This document shows, in pieces, positions 50,301 to 61,604 of a stretch of 64,000 nt of DNA (the first letter of the stretch is position 1; each line of letters begins with the position of its first letter). Both the position numbers and the translations under genes were made by a program. Source of the stretch: Notospermus geniculatus (lineage: Eukaryota > Nemertea > Pilidiophora > Heteronemertea > Lineidae); the NCBI GenBank assembly GCA_002633025.1, contig NMRB01000883.1:153686-217685 (forward strand), written 5' to 3'. The notes under the pieces were generated by a model. That model was not told the DNA's origin, searched no databases, and saw only the letters and a list, made by a program, of their open reading frames with translations.

Positions 50301-53300
50301 TTATTTATCTGTATACATATCATAATAGTATCTCTCCGCACCAAGGAAATCGTCATCCACACCCAAGGCAGCGCTTTCCTCGTCTTGCGGCACTGCATCA
50401 CCATGGCCGCCGGTAACCTCTGGGTGGACATCGGACCCGTCCGTCACGCCATCACCAACACCAGTCTGATCTTCACCTGAAGACCCGCCGTGTTGACCTC
50501 CCTGATTTTCGAAGAAACTCAAACAAGCATTACAGCTCTTCATACAGTTGTCAAGCATGTAATCCGGGTTGGTGTCACATTCTCCCGTTTGAGCACGAAC
50601 TGGACATGTTTCGTCGTAGTCAAGACATTCCGTTGGCGCCATCGGCATGCTCTGGCATACACCACAACTTTTCTTACAGTTGACGAGCATGTATCTAGGG
50701 TTTATTCGGCATTCACCGCGCCTAGCCCAGGGACCACACTGTGTGTTGTCGTCGGTGCAATCTGTAGAGAGATGTTCATAGTGTTTCCGTATTCATTCAA
50801 AAACTTTGGTAACAAGGAGTTAGGCTCGAGCGAAGGACAAAAGATCTGTGTTCACCTGGGAACATTTTTCCAACATTTAATAGTTTCTGTGGGTTGCACA
50901 TGTCAGACTGATATGGTTTTCCGTTCATCTGTGACCAAATTTCGAAAGCGAACCTGACACATAAGGGTGGCTACACACCTAACGCGATTCGTTGACGCAT
51001 GCGACAACGCCTTTGTTATTTTCCGCCGCACTGCACGCAAACAAAGGTTTTGACGCATGCGTTGCCATATCGCATGCGAATCGCGTCAGGTGTGTCCCTA
51101 CCCTTACGCGATTCGCATGCGATTGGACGACGCATGCGTCAAAACCTTTGTTCGCGTGCAGTGCGGCGGAAAATAACAAAGGCATTGCCGCATGCGTCAA
51201 CGAATCGCGTTAGGTGTGTCCCTACCCTTAGGTGTGTCCCTACCCTTACGGCCTGCATGATTGGTTGANGGTCTAATTTACTAGTTCTCGAAAGTCACGG
51301 CGTGTATTGTGGAGTAGGACTCAATGTCATTGTACTGAGGCAAAAATTCAAGGTAAATGTGAAATTCCCTCGCAGTTTCGAACCGCTCTTCCTTCCCACG
51401 CGACGAAACTGTTTCGTTCACGCAGTTCCCAGAAGATTACCGATAGGCGTCACTAGTGCATGTTAGAATTGGCGCCAAACTAGGCAGCCAATCAGTTATC
51501 CGCATTGAGGTCACTTGGGGGTAGTGACGGATGAATGATCGTCAACTTACGTCGTAGCTGAGCCAATGTCTTTCCACCAGTTGGGCATCTAGAGATGTAC
51601 GTGTTACCACACGGCAGCATCTCCCTGACAAGGTTATACAAAGCCGAATCGTAGCTTTGGAGTTTTGCCCGTGTGTTGACGTGATTGTGGATTCCATTCG
51701 GTGGGTTGGCGTAAGCATTAGCGTTGAAGTAGCTCTGCACTCCTTCAGCCTTGATGTAAAAAGAAAAAAGGACTAACTACAAACGCTACAAAGGCTATAG
51801 AACAAAATTACAAGTCTGCATTTTGCAATCTGCTACTCTATGGTTTGAGAGTGTACCATTGTATGCGAAGCAAAGTTCCTGTAACGTCATGAAGTAATGA
51901 TAATGCGTCATGAGGAAACAAGTTCCCATTTCTCGATGAATACGTCTGCTTTTTCTGATGGCTGTCACTTACAAAGTATTCCTTGTCCGTACTCATGGCA
52001 TAGGTCCTGCGCCACAGGCCAGTCCGCTTTGCCCTGTTGTATAGACTGATCACCCGGCTGTTGAAACCCCTGATGACGCGGTTTGCCCCAAGAATGTGAA
52101 CACCGTGTGAAAACTCGTGCAGTACAATATCCTCAACCGAATACCTGGTGATAAATCAAAACACTCGAGTGATAAAATGGCATTGACAGCTTGGATGTAC
52201 CAGGATTACATTCCTATTCGAACTCCGTCGCATCTTCCGAAATGAGCCACGCTGTCCCGCCTCCGCTGTCCATTCAGTTGAAGTTTGTGTGACATGCCCC
52301 AACATTCACAAAATCGTCAGGTGATGCCTTGCAGTGAAAAGTTCAAAATGATGACTGGCGGCCATATTTGATGTCGGAACACAACCAAAATCTACAGGCT
52401 TCTGCAGTTATCCAACTCCAACATCCACGCCAAAAATCGTGTTGATTGGCTGTGGCGTTCTTGAGTAAATGCGCGGAATAGGCATGCAAATTTAAGATGG
52501 CGGCTGCGTTGGCCATATTGGATATCGGGGCACAAACAAAATCGATAGGCTTGTGTACAGTTACCCGACCACAACATCCACACCGTGCGTGAGGCAATAC
52601 CCCACAGCCCTTTGGGGCTGAAATTCGGGATTTGAGGGTATCAAATTCAAATTCTTCCGTTTTAACGAAATTACCTGTCGCTCCTCCTACACAAGGCATT
52701 TTCCTCCCCAGCCGTGGAGACAGGTCTGTCAGCAGTCGCCCCCAGACCCCGAGCACGCTGATTCCACCAAGCACCAAGGCTTCGGTGCTCCGGGATATCC
52801 GTGGTTACTTCCCTCTCCCCCATCAATGCGAATCGGCCGTACATGCTGTAGTATGACTGCCTCACGTCCGCCCGGTCAGCCATCAAGAAGCGGACCACAT
52901 AACATGCGCGCTTGAGGGCATTGTCGGAGAGACTCCGCGAACCTGAAAACAGGTTGGCAAAGAAATGGTATAGCCATGTAGTTTCGCTTATTGGGAATAT
53001 TTTCCAGCTAAAAGGCCTCTGATTCTGGTTTTTTGTTATGTCTACACTCCTGGACGAACAAGTCGTCTGGGCGGCTATTCAACATGTCTTAGAATTCCTG
53101 AAAATTCGGTGACAGTATGTGCAAAATTCGAGTGACTTGTTTTGGGGGAAAAACTTACCAACGACTGGAATACCATATGCTTCGGTGTATTTCTGGTAAA
53201 AGCTCCCGAGACCACTTGGTCGCATATGTCGGTAGCTGCGGAGATTTCGGGGAACTGTCCGGATGTTACCACACGAGTGGGTATTGGTGGCAGATCCTGG

Positions 53301-53838
53301 TCGCCCACCCTCAGTAAGATCTGCGGAAAAATATAGTTATCTCTTATACCTGGCTTATCCACGAGACTAAAACCGACCCATCTTTGATTTCGAGAGAAAA
53401 GCACAACATACATGTATGGCACAGTTGTTGATTTCGCCATTATTCTTGCTTTTTTTCATTTTAGGACGGGGAGCCCCGACGAAATCGCACCTGAGGAGAG
53501 CCGCCATCTTGGATTCCAATATGGCCGCTATTTTGGACACCTTTTCTGACATATCTCGAATTCTAAGGTAGGTAGAAGGACAATTCTAAGACAAAAACCC
53601 ACATTTTCGCTGCAACGAATCGAATGGTTCAATCGAAACTGACTCCACAATGTCCGACACAGCTGGTGATTGATTATATGAATCCTTTCCTTACAAAACC
53701 CAAGTTTTAACTTGATCGCCTTTGGGCAAACTGCAAATAAGTTCTTAAAATGGAAGAAAATGTCAAGTACTTACAAGCTTGTAGAAAATATACTGTAAAA
53801 CACAAAAAGATAATCGGACTCGGCGGTGTGGCCGCCAT
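50301..53838 (-). CDS. Secreted gluzincin-like zinc metallopeptidase with two ShK domains (six exons, 441 aa)
   Basis: Exons in transcript order: 53775-53838, 53159-53320, 52675-52942, 51973-52144, 51551-51749, 50301-50761; the sum of 1326 nt is in frame. Exon 1 gives a signal peptide (MAATPPSPIIFLCFTVYFLQA). The catalytic part has IVLHEFSHGVH, an HExxH zinc motif, and TDKEYFAEGVQSYF about 45 residues later, which supplies the Glu expected as third ligand in gluzincins. GSFYQKYTEAYGIPVVG and VTTDIPEHRSLGAWW are typical of a family seen in lancelets and other invertebrates. Two C-terminal ShK modules (CTDDNTQCG...CGVC and CLDYDETC...CNAC) have six cysteines each, followed by an acidic Gly-rich tail ending YYYDMYTDK. 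ShK modules commonly accompany secreted proteases. The substrate is unknown. The splice between the AEGVQSYF exon and the HEFSH exon falls exactly before the third-ligand Glu. Confidence 0.82.
50963..51230. mobile_element. Long foldback MITE in metallopeptidase intron
   Basis: TAAGGGTGGCTACACACCTA pairs with TAGGTGTGTCCCTACCCTTA; arms are about 130 bp. GACGCATGCG and GCGGCGGAAAATAACAAAG occur in mirror positions. A partial repeat of the right end follows at 51231-51250, with an N at 51269. Confidence 0.88.
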
Positions 53839-56076
53839 GTTGGTGACTTCAACACTGACCTATCTCTAGGTAGTTCATCGTATTTAAAGGCAGTTATCAC
53901 AATTAAAGGTAATTTCACGAAATGTGTCAATTTGCTTTGGTATTTAGGAATATGGACTTAAAGAATCAAACACTGCTGTTTGTCATAATGTTGACCTACA
54001 TGAGTAGTTGATGTAGAGTACTTCACCAATCATTACCGAGAGATATCTAAAGCTGTGAACGGTAGGAGAATAGATAAAATTACCCCTTGTATTGTTTACT
54101 CTTATCAGATTTGACTTATCAACATCAAAATGCCGGCTGAGATGTTTTGAAACATACAATAAGATACCGGTATATCATAAGATATGGTAAGATATGATTT
54201 TACCGTGACCTATCTGACGTAAGCATGAGGTGTCGTTGCTTAGCCACTGTCAGCGACGCCATTTTTGTGATCAGTAGGCCTATTAAAATGTAGACTGTCT
54301 GTTCTCATGCAGGGTCAATACAAATGTGCTGATCGGCTAGCTGGCTTCGATTTCACCGCTAATCCTGTTATAATGCATAGCCCTAGCGGTGAGATCAGGA
54401 ACCAGTTTACGATCGGCAAGTCTAGCCTATGTCACTAGGCCCACGATAGGTTGTACCGGTACTACAGGTGAGGTATAGGCCTACATGTAGGTCTACATTG
54501 TAAGTAAATGCTCCTGTCGTGGTCCCCCTATATCATCTACACATGCACGACAACTCTACAGCGGATGTTATAGGAGGGCGAAGTTCCATGATATCCAGAA
54601 ATTGTAACGTCCAGATCCAGGTTTGGGTTTTCCTTGAACTTTTGGTAAGTGGGCTCAACCGAATTGTAGGCCTCGTGAATAAACATGGGTTGCCCAACGT
54701 GCAATAGGGAGGGATGCCATTCGGCGTAGAGGTTTGAGAACGAAATTTAAAAGAAAACTACCTCCATTTGTTGTAAACGTGAGGTGTTTAATGACACAAA
54801 TCGCATATTGTAAAAAATACATTTGTTTGTAAACTTGAATATTGGAGCATTTTCCCACACTTTGTAGGCCAATAACCCGCATTGCTGAACGAAATTCACA
54901 CTCGGCCCGTAATAAAAACGAAATCACAACGAGTTTGTCGTTGAAATCACAGACACATAGCAACGTCTAGGATGTTATGCGTAAAACCTAAGTCTCACCC
55001 CCGTCACTCATATCAAGATGTATCTACCTTGCTTTTGACACTTCTATGTAGTCCGATCATGACTTTAGCTACATTTTTGTACTTATCATAATCTATGCCG
55101 ACTGCAAGTGGAGTGAATATTCTATCCATTCTCATTCCCATTCTCAATGACAAACACAAAGGCACGGCACACGTCATTATCGTTTGGGAATTCCCTTCCT
55201 CATAGCTTTCATCCCTCCGCAGCAAAGTTCTTTCAAAGTCGCAGTTGGCGTGTTTAATGTCGAAATGTCGGCCATTTTGAAAAACGCAAAAATGCATCGC
55301 ATAAGGTGGTTTTCAGAATGTCCAGTCATTTTTGCACTCATTTTACCTTGCAATGGAACCTTACCACAAAAACCACAAATTGGCCACTTACCTGTGCATG
55401 TCGATTAACGGTTGGCCGACTTCTAATAGGACCTTGTTCAAGCCTACACTCTATTCAAGATAATCATGCAATCATGCACATGTAATTGGCCAATTTGTGG
55501 TTTGTGGTTAGGTTCCATTGCAAGGTAAAATGAGTGCAAAAATGACTGGACATTCTGAAAAGCACTTTACAACATCGTGCATGGCGAAATGAGATGTCGG
55601 CCTCACGCGAAACGTGAAGCGACTCGTGAAGGGTCAAAAACGTTCGCGGCAATCAAAACGCACGACACGAATCCCTAGATACGTGTATCTTGTTCACTCC
55701 TTGAGAGCCACTTCCCGATCCTCACTCATCTAGAAGACATTCACTGCCAGCGATTGGTTCCATTTCATGCACTTCTTCTGGAGAAGTATGAGAAGGGACG
55801 CTTTGGTCAGAAGTTCTGGAGTACCTATAAAAGACAGATGTACATGTATTTCCATAAGAGCAGTGAATAAGACAGGCCTACATTTTTGCGAATATTGTCA
55901 GATATCTTTGGGAACGAGCTATTTCGGGCCAGTCAATCGTGCAGTGTCTAAACGCATCGATGGAGTGTCAGAAGGGGATCAAACTCAATACTGGCGGCAA
56001 CTCTCATTTAAATGTGATCCGGTACCGCTGTATGTCAATGGCTTCAGCCATGTTGCTGAGGGAGCTTTATAGGCAC
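53839..56076. other. Intergenic region with a large inverted repeat
   Basis: No gene is visible. Inverted arms of about 95 bp lie at about 55300-55400 and 55480-55575 (TTTTTGCACTCATTTTACCTTGCAATGG and its complement, here described in part), loop about 80 bases. Confidence 0.65.
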
Positions 56077-58246
56077 TTACTTCCGCTCTCTCGGCTCACC
56101 CTCCAAGGGAGCTCCACCAATGAGCACTGGCATCAGGCTGACACGGCGCACTTCCTTTGTCCCGGTATCTTCCGGTGCTTCCTGTACCATGACTGGTTTT
56201 TTATGCTCGAGTCTGTAGTTGATGTATGGCCAAACCAACAAGAGCCCACTGAATATCAAAACACTCCCACCGAGGTAAAATGAAGCAGTGTATTTCTTCG
56301 TGTAGTCGGCGAGCCAACCTGCAAGGAAGGAAAGACTTTAGGACCTAACAATTCTGATGTCGTAAATCATTTCAGCAGCAGAGAGGGCTACAGCGCTGCC
56401 TGCTGATCTGACCAGCCCACCTCTCCCCACACACTGTTACTGCTCAATCTCGCGCGCTTTGCCACTGGTCCCTCTATCTACATTGAGAGGCAGAGGGGCC
56501 GATGACGCTAGTCACAGAGTACCTGGTCACGACACTACATGTAGCTGGTCTCAATAGAACCCCCTGGTTCATCCCCTCTGATTTCTGATTGACATTCTCT
56601 TCCAATTGGCTCTGCCATTCTAGCATACTGACCTGCTATTGGGGCTCCAACGATGTATCCAACCGCCGTGAACACCGCCGCGTGTGAGAACGCAGCATTA
56701 AGATCGCCCACTTCGACGAAATACAGTGCCATAATTTGCACCAGTGCTGCCGACGGTGCTGTCATAAGTCCAAAAACTATGGCCCAGAAACATATAAATC
56801 CAAAATGTGGAATGAACGGAGTTAGGATTGTTACAGCTCCTGCTACTATGAAACATGAGATGTAGAAGATGAAGGTATCGACCCTTTGGACCTGGCTTAT
56901 CAGGCCGGCAGAAAGCCGACCAATGATGGTGCAGAAGCCCAAGAGAGAAAGTGGAACAGTAGCTTTCTTTGGCGACACTTGGCCAACCTCCTCTGTTATG
57001 GCAGCTATATGAACGTAAACGATGGACAACCCTGCTGCCGATAGCATTAACTGCAACAACAGCAACACGAATCCAGGATTTTTATAAATATGGCAACCGA
57101 TTTGTTCAATTCGTCTGCCTTCTTTCGCCTTTTGCTTCTTGTCGGCCTTTATCGACCGCCATATTTTTGGTTCCCGCATCAGAGCGCCAAGGACGAAGAG
57201 TTGTAGCGCCACGCACGCTGATATCCACATGGCGTCTCGCCAGCTGTACGTGTCGATTGCTGCATTGAGGATGAACGGCATGATGAACTGTCCGAACCCA
57301 CACCCGCAGGTCGAGAATCCGTTTGAGAACGCCCGACCTTTCTCGTAATATAGGGATACTATAGTTGATGCCGGCACGTAGACGAAGCCGCCTCCGATGC
57401 CTGCAATACAGAAAGGTTTTCGAGTAATTTTCCAAGTCGAAATTAGTGAGTTTCAGGTTGACTAAAACGTCGTTAATCAATGACAATCAGGCTCATTCGA
57501 ATTGTTCTTGGAAGCAGATTTGAGCGAAGACTGGCTGACGTTGTCTCATACCTCACGATCATGTACATTAATGTACACTACAATTGTGTACTTGAATCCA
57601 AGCATGGTAAACCAACCTGCAAATATTGAAAAAGTCACAAGAACGACGTAGATACTGTTAGCGAATGACGTAGCGATCAAACTTGCTGTGTAGATGATTG
57701 CCCCAAGCATTACCATTGGTCGAAATCCGAAGCGGTCAGTCAGGATTCCTACAACCGGAGCTGAAACGAAAAAAGTGCAATTTGCTCGGCAGAATAATGA
57801 TGTCTTTCGGGTATCCACCTCTTCACGTGAATATTTTCAAGCTCACTCAATGCCAAGACTGTAGTTTATCATAATAGAGTGGTGTGCAAACTTCAAAAGG
57901 AGTACATGTACTTACCGACGGCGTGTAAAACACCGATGTGGACTGAGCCTAGCCATGACGTCAGAGCACTTCCGGCGTTAAAGTCATCCCTCCAGACATT
58001 AAAATATACTCCGACTGTTAATGTTATACCACAAAGTGTGAAATAACAAAAGAAAGAACTGAAGAGAATCACAGCTTTGTACCCTTTGAAGTAACTGAAT
58101 GCATTCGAGGTACATCTTCGTCTGCTGCTGCTGCCGCCGCCATCTTTGTTGTTTATGTTTCGTTCAACTGGTATGACTTCCTCACGAAGTAACGTGATCT
58201 CGGCGGGTTGATGCCCAAAACTGTGAGAGGCGTCGGTCTCCACCAT
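56077..58246 (-). CDS. SLC16 (monocarboxylate transporter)-like protein, four exons, 494 aa
   Basis: Exons in transcript order: 57916-58246, 57617-57760, 56633-57400, 56077-56318; all phase 1, total 1485 nt. It is an MFS protein with 12 likely membrane segments, a hydrophilic N-terminal tail of ~50 residues, a basic central loop (REPKIWRSIKADKKQKAKEGRR) and a polar C-tail. VGILTDRFGFRP after TM2 is the usual MFS loop motif. SLC16 members move monocarboxylates or related solutes across the plasma membrane. Two hallmarks are altered: the DGGWGW-type signature before TM1 is replaced by YFKGYKAVI, and the TM8 Asp of the Asp/Arg pair reads Thr (FCTIIGRLSAGL). It is therefore better called an orphan MCT-like protein than a proton/lactate symporter. 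Confidence 0.8.
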
Positions 58247-61200
58247 TTTGGACAGTTAACATGGGCTGAAATTTGATTTAAATGATAATCCACTGAGACA
58301 TTAGACACTGAGAACTTTCACACTTTCTCACGATCAGCTTCATTGGCGATTTCTGTTCTGAGGCTCAGGAGGTCCGGTGCAACAGGTCTGCAGGACCGGT
58401 AATGAAATTTCCTGTCATGGTAGTGTGTCTCGGCGACAGGTATAATAGAAAGCACCGGTCCATGTGAGGTACTGGTGATATTCATGTGAAACAGAGTGCT
58501 AAATAATTTTATAAATAGGATTGTCAAAAAAGTTGAAAAATGACGAGTTGGGCCACCATGAAGTTTCCGGAAGCATAAGCATTGGACAATTCCCAGAGAT
58601 GGACTTGACCGAATTTCAAATGTTTGCTCTGGTTGAATAAGATGTTGCTCAGCAAACCGACGGACACATTGGCCGCGCACCATAAATCGTTCTGTCCTGA
58701 TAGTGGGCCAATGTTTCTAAGACGGCACCCACCTTCGTATACCCATGGTTCATGGGACACAATCTGGGCACGAGAGCCACTCAGAAAAGCTGAATGACTT
58801 GACAAGAAAAAAGGCTTTTTGTGTAGTATGGTATGTAGCTGAATAGAATTAATGACTTGACAGTCCTCAGTATGAATACACATCGATATTCTTTGCGTCA
58901 ATGAATATCAGTGTGTGATATTTATGATGATTTCCGTAGGAGGGCTACATGTATTCTCCAGTAGAGAATCAGGCAAATTTCAACCTGTTGATCAGTTACA
59001 AAGACATGGTTATCTGAAAGAAAACGTTTATTGCGTACTGAAAGAAGCCACCCTTGGAATATCTTGCATGCATTTTGAAAGACAAAAGAGCAAACATAAT
59101 TTACTCTAATGGTGGTAACTGAATTGATTAATTCCGTTACTGTAACAACAATTGCCTACATCACCATTAGCGTGGTATTCTTTCAGTTTTTATTGCATAG
59201 TAGTTGATGCTGAGAACCGTTTCTCAATATATGTGGAACATAACTTAATACTACTGTACATGTAGGTAACATAGTTTTGTATAATTTGCGAATCAATGAT
59301 GAAAATTACCATTAAAATGTAATTCCGTTACCGGAGAATTGCCCAGAAAAGGATTGGGTATATTGGTGGAAGTCCGAGCATGATATAGTTGAATTTTATT
59401 CACAAAAGAGTAAAATTTCACACGTTTAAATTGAGAGGGCATGGCATTATGCATCATAGGCCCTTATACTATATTCATGTGTACGAAATTAATTGGTTCG
59501 GACATCGGAAAAAAGAATTTAGGATATTCTGCGATGGGCAGAATAGGGAGGTCCATTCTATTGAACCATTCCTTAGGCCAAGCATTTCTTTAAGAAACCA
59601 CAATTACCCAAAATGAAAGGAATTTCCTCTTTGCCAACCTTTAGGCCTACGTACTATGATGTTCGGTATGATTTATGTAGGCCTATGTAACATAAATGAC
59701 CTGACATACCAGTCGAGAATACTCCTGGGTCCTCACTTTCTCTCAGTCGCGAATGTCCACCTTCTGATTCGTACCCTGGTATCCATCGGGCACAACTCGG
59801 TCGTCATCACTCCAACTAAGCTGTCGCCTGACTTCGCATCACTCCTCTAAGCCTACATGTACCACTCGCTACGCCAACTACGGTTTCGTTCTAAGCCTAT
59901 CGTTTTATGCGTGGATACTCACAGTATGATTTATGCCTGAATAACTCTCTATGCATGATATCAAGATGATATTGTTGTATTTTTGCATTGACGGTGGTTA
60001 ATATTTGCATACACTGTAGTTGATATTTTGTCGCGTTAGAGACTTACACTGATGTCAGCGAGTTCACAGTTTCACACCAACGATTACATGTCCCTGCGCC
60101 ACGACGGAACAGCATCCAGTCGAATGCCGTGGCGACACCTTTTTCGGCCCTCCCCCAAGACAAAAAGCTAGCTACAGCTGCTATACGAACACGAACACGG
60201 TGATATGGCAATTCCCGGTAGAAAACAGTCAATAGTAGGCCTATCGTTCGGTAAGTCTAGCGACTTCCTGATTCATTATGAGTCTATTAGAGCTTCTTCC
60301 TCTACATTTTCCAGCAAAATCGAAAGGGAGCTGGCGAAGTGATGTTAAACGAGGATTAGGTTGCAAAATGAAGATGTCGTTAGTCACGATCACTGGTCGT
60401 GATCTGGTATCGAGTCGCAGGTACGATAGACGTGTGGTGGCGCTGCAGTCGTCAGGGTGGTTTGAGTTGCTGCAGATCAACACTTTTCTAGCCTGCCGCT
60501 CACTGGAGTTATCTGCTGAACGAAAAGTCAGTCGAGACCGTTTGCTCAGCAGCTAGCTCGCGTGTGCGCGTTTTTCGGTGAGTTTTTGCCTCGTGAGGCA
60601 GAAAGCTCGCGTGTGTGCGTATTTTTCGGTGAGCTATCTGCTGAGCAAACGGTCTCGGATGACTTTTTGCTCAGCAGATAGCTCCAGTGTGCGGCAGGCT
60701 TAACGTCATTCTTGACACTAGAGAGCATTCCAAATACCGGTAATACCGATAACATCGATATTGTGTAGAAATTCGGCACTGTGTACAGTTTGGCTTGGCG
60801 TCTGTTTTTCACCCACGACTATATACAGTGACCATTCTTACGACTGCAGCGCCGCCCAACGTCTTTCTTATCTACGACTAACAATCATCCCAACGTCTCA
60901 TTCTCGACTACACTCAAGTTGACATCACAACGACAGAGATTATCAAATACGAATAAAATAGAACTTCAGTTGATTTTATTGTGGTGCGAACCTGTATCTA
61001 CATGTACTTCGAAAGGCTAAAAAACTACCTGCGAAAAACTAAAAGGCCTGCAGGCGTGTCATGTATGCAAGTCCAACTGCACCGTTGATTAGGATATTCT
61101 TAGTCCAATACAAGGCCACTCAAGGACACAGTACAACAACAAATACTTAGAGCCTTTACTCGGCTCGAAAAGGGCCAAAACGTCCATAGCATTCATCCAG

Positions 61201-61604
61201 CTCACGCCCAATGAGTGTCACACTCCTGACACTCATCTTCCTCGTGCCGACAACCACTGGCAGGGATTGGGTCCATTTCTTCTGGCGAAGGGTTGCTCCT
61301 TTGTGCACCTTTGGAGGACCTAAAAGAGTGATATGTCCATATATTTGAACCGAAAAATAGACACATCATCTGCAATGGTTGGTTGCAAGGAATCGTCTAT
61401 TACTGGAAATAGACCTACATGTATACGTCATGAGGAAGACGGAAGCAACGCCAACTGGCCGCAACTTGGCACCTCCCATCGTAAATGTGCTCCGATATAC
61501 ATATAGCTGCATGTGAATGGCTTCAGTCAGTGACAGTCCTAGCATCTTTCGAGAGCNGCATGTTTCGAGAACCCATAGATGCGTGATGAACAACAACGTT
61601 TTTC
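58247..61604. other. Intergenic region between the two transporters
   Basis: No convincing exon seen. A foldback lies at 60490-60701. A single N is at 61557 close to the paralogue's stop codon. Confidence 0.6.
60490..60701. mobile_element. Foldback MITE with internal repeats
   Basis: AGCCTGCCGCTCACTGGAG and CTCCAGTGTGCGGCAGGCT form the ends. Inner arms share TATCTGCTGA and GAGACCGTTTGCTCAGCAG. The terminal wording resembles the 12195-12286 element (AAGCCCGCCGCACAC). Confidence 0.85.

Noticed and set aside
50979-51268. Mirror-image 73-codon ORFs on both strands
   Set aside because: Product of the inverted repeat; no start context, domain or splice signal.
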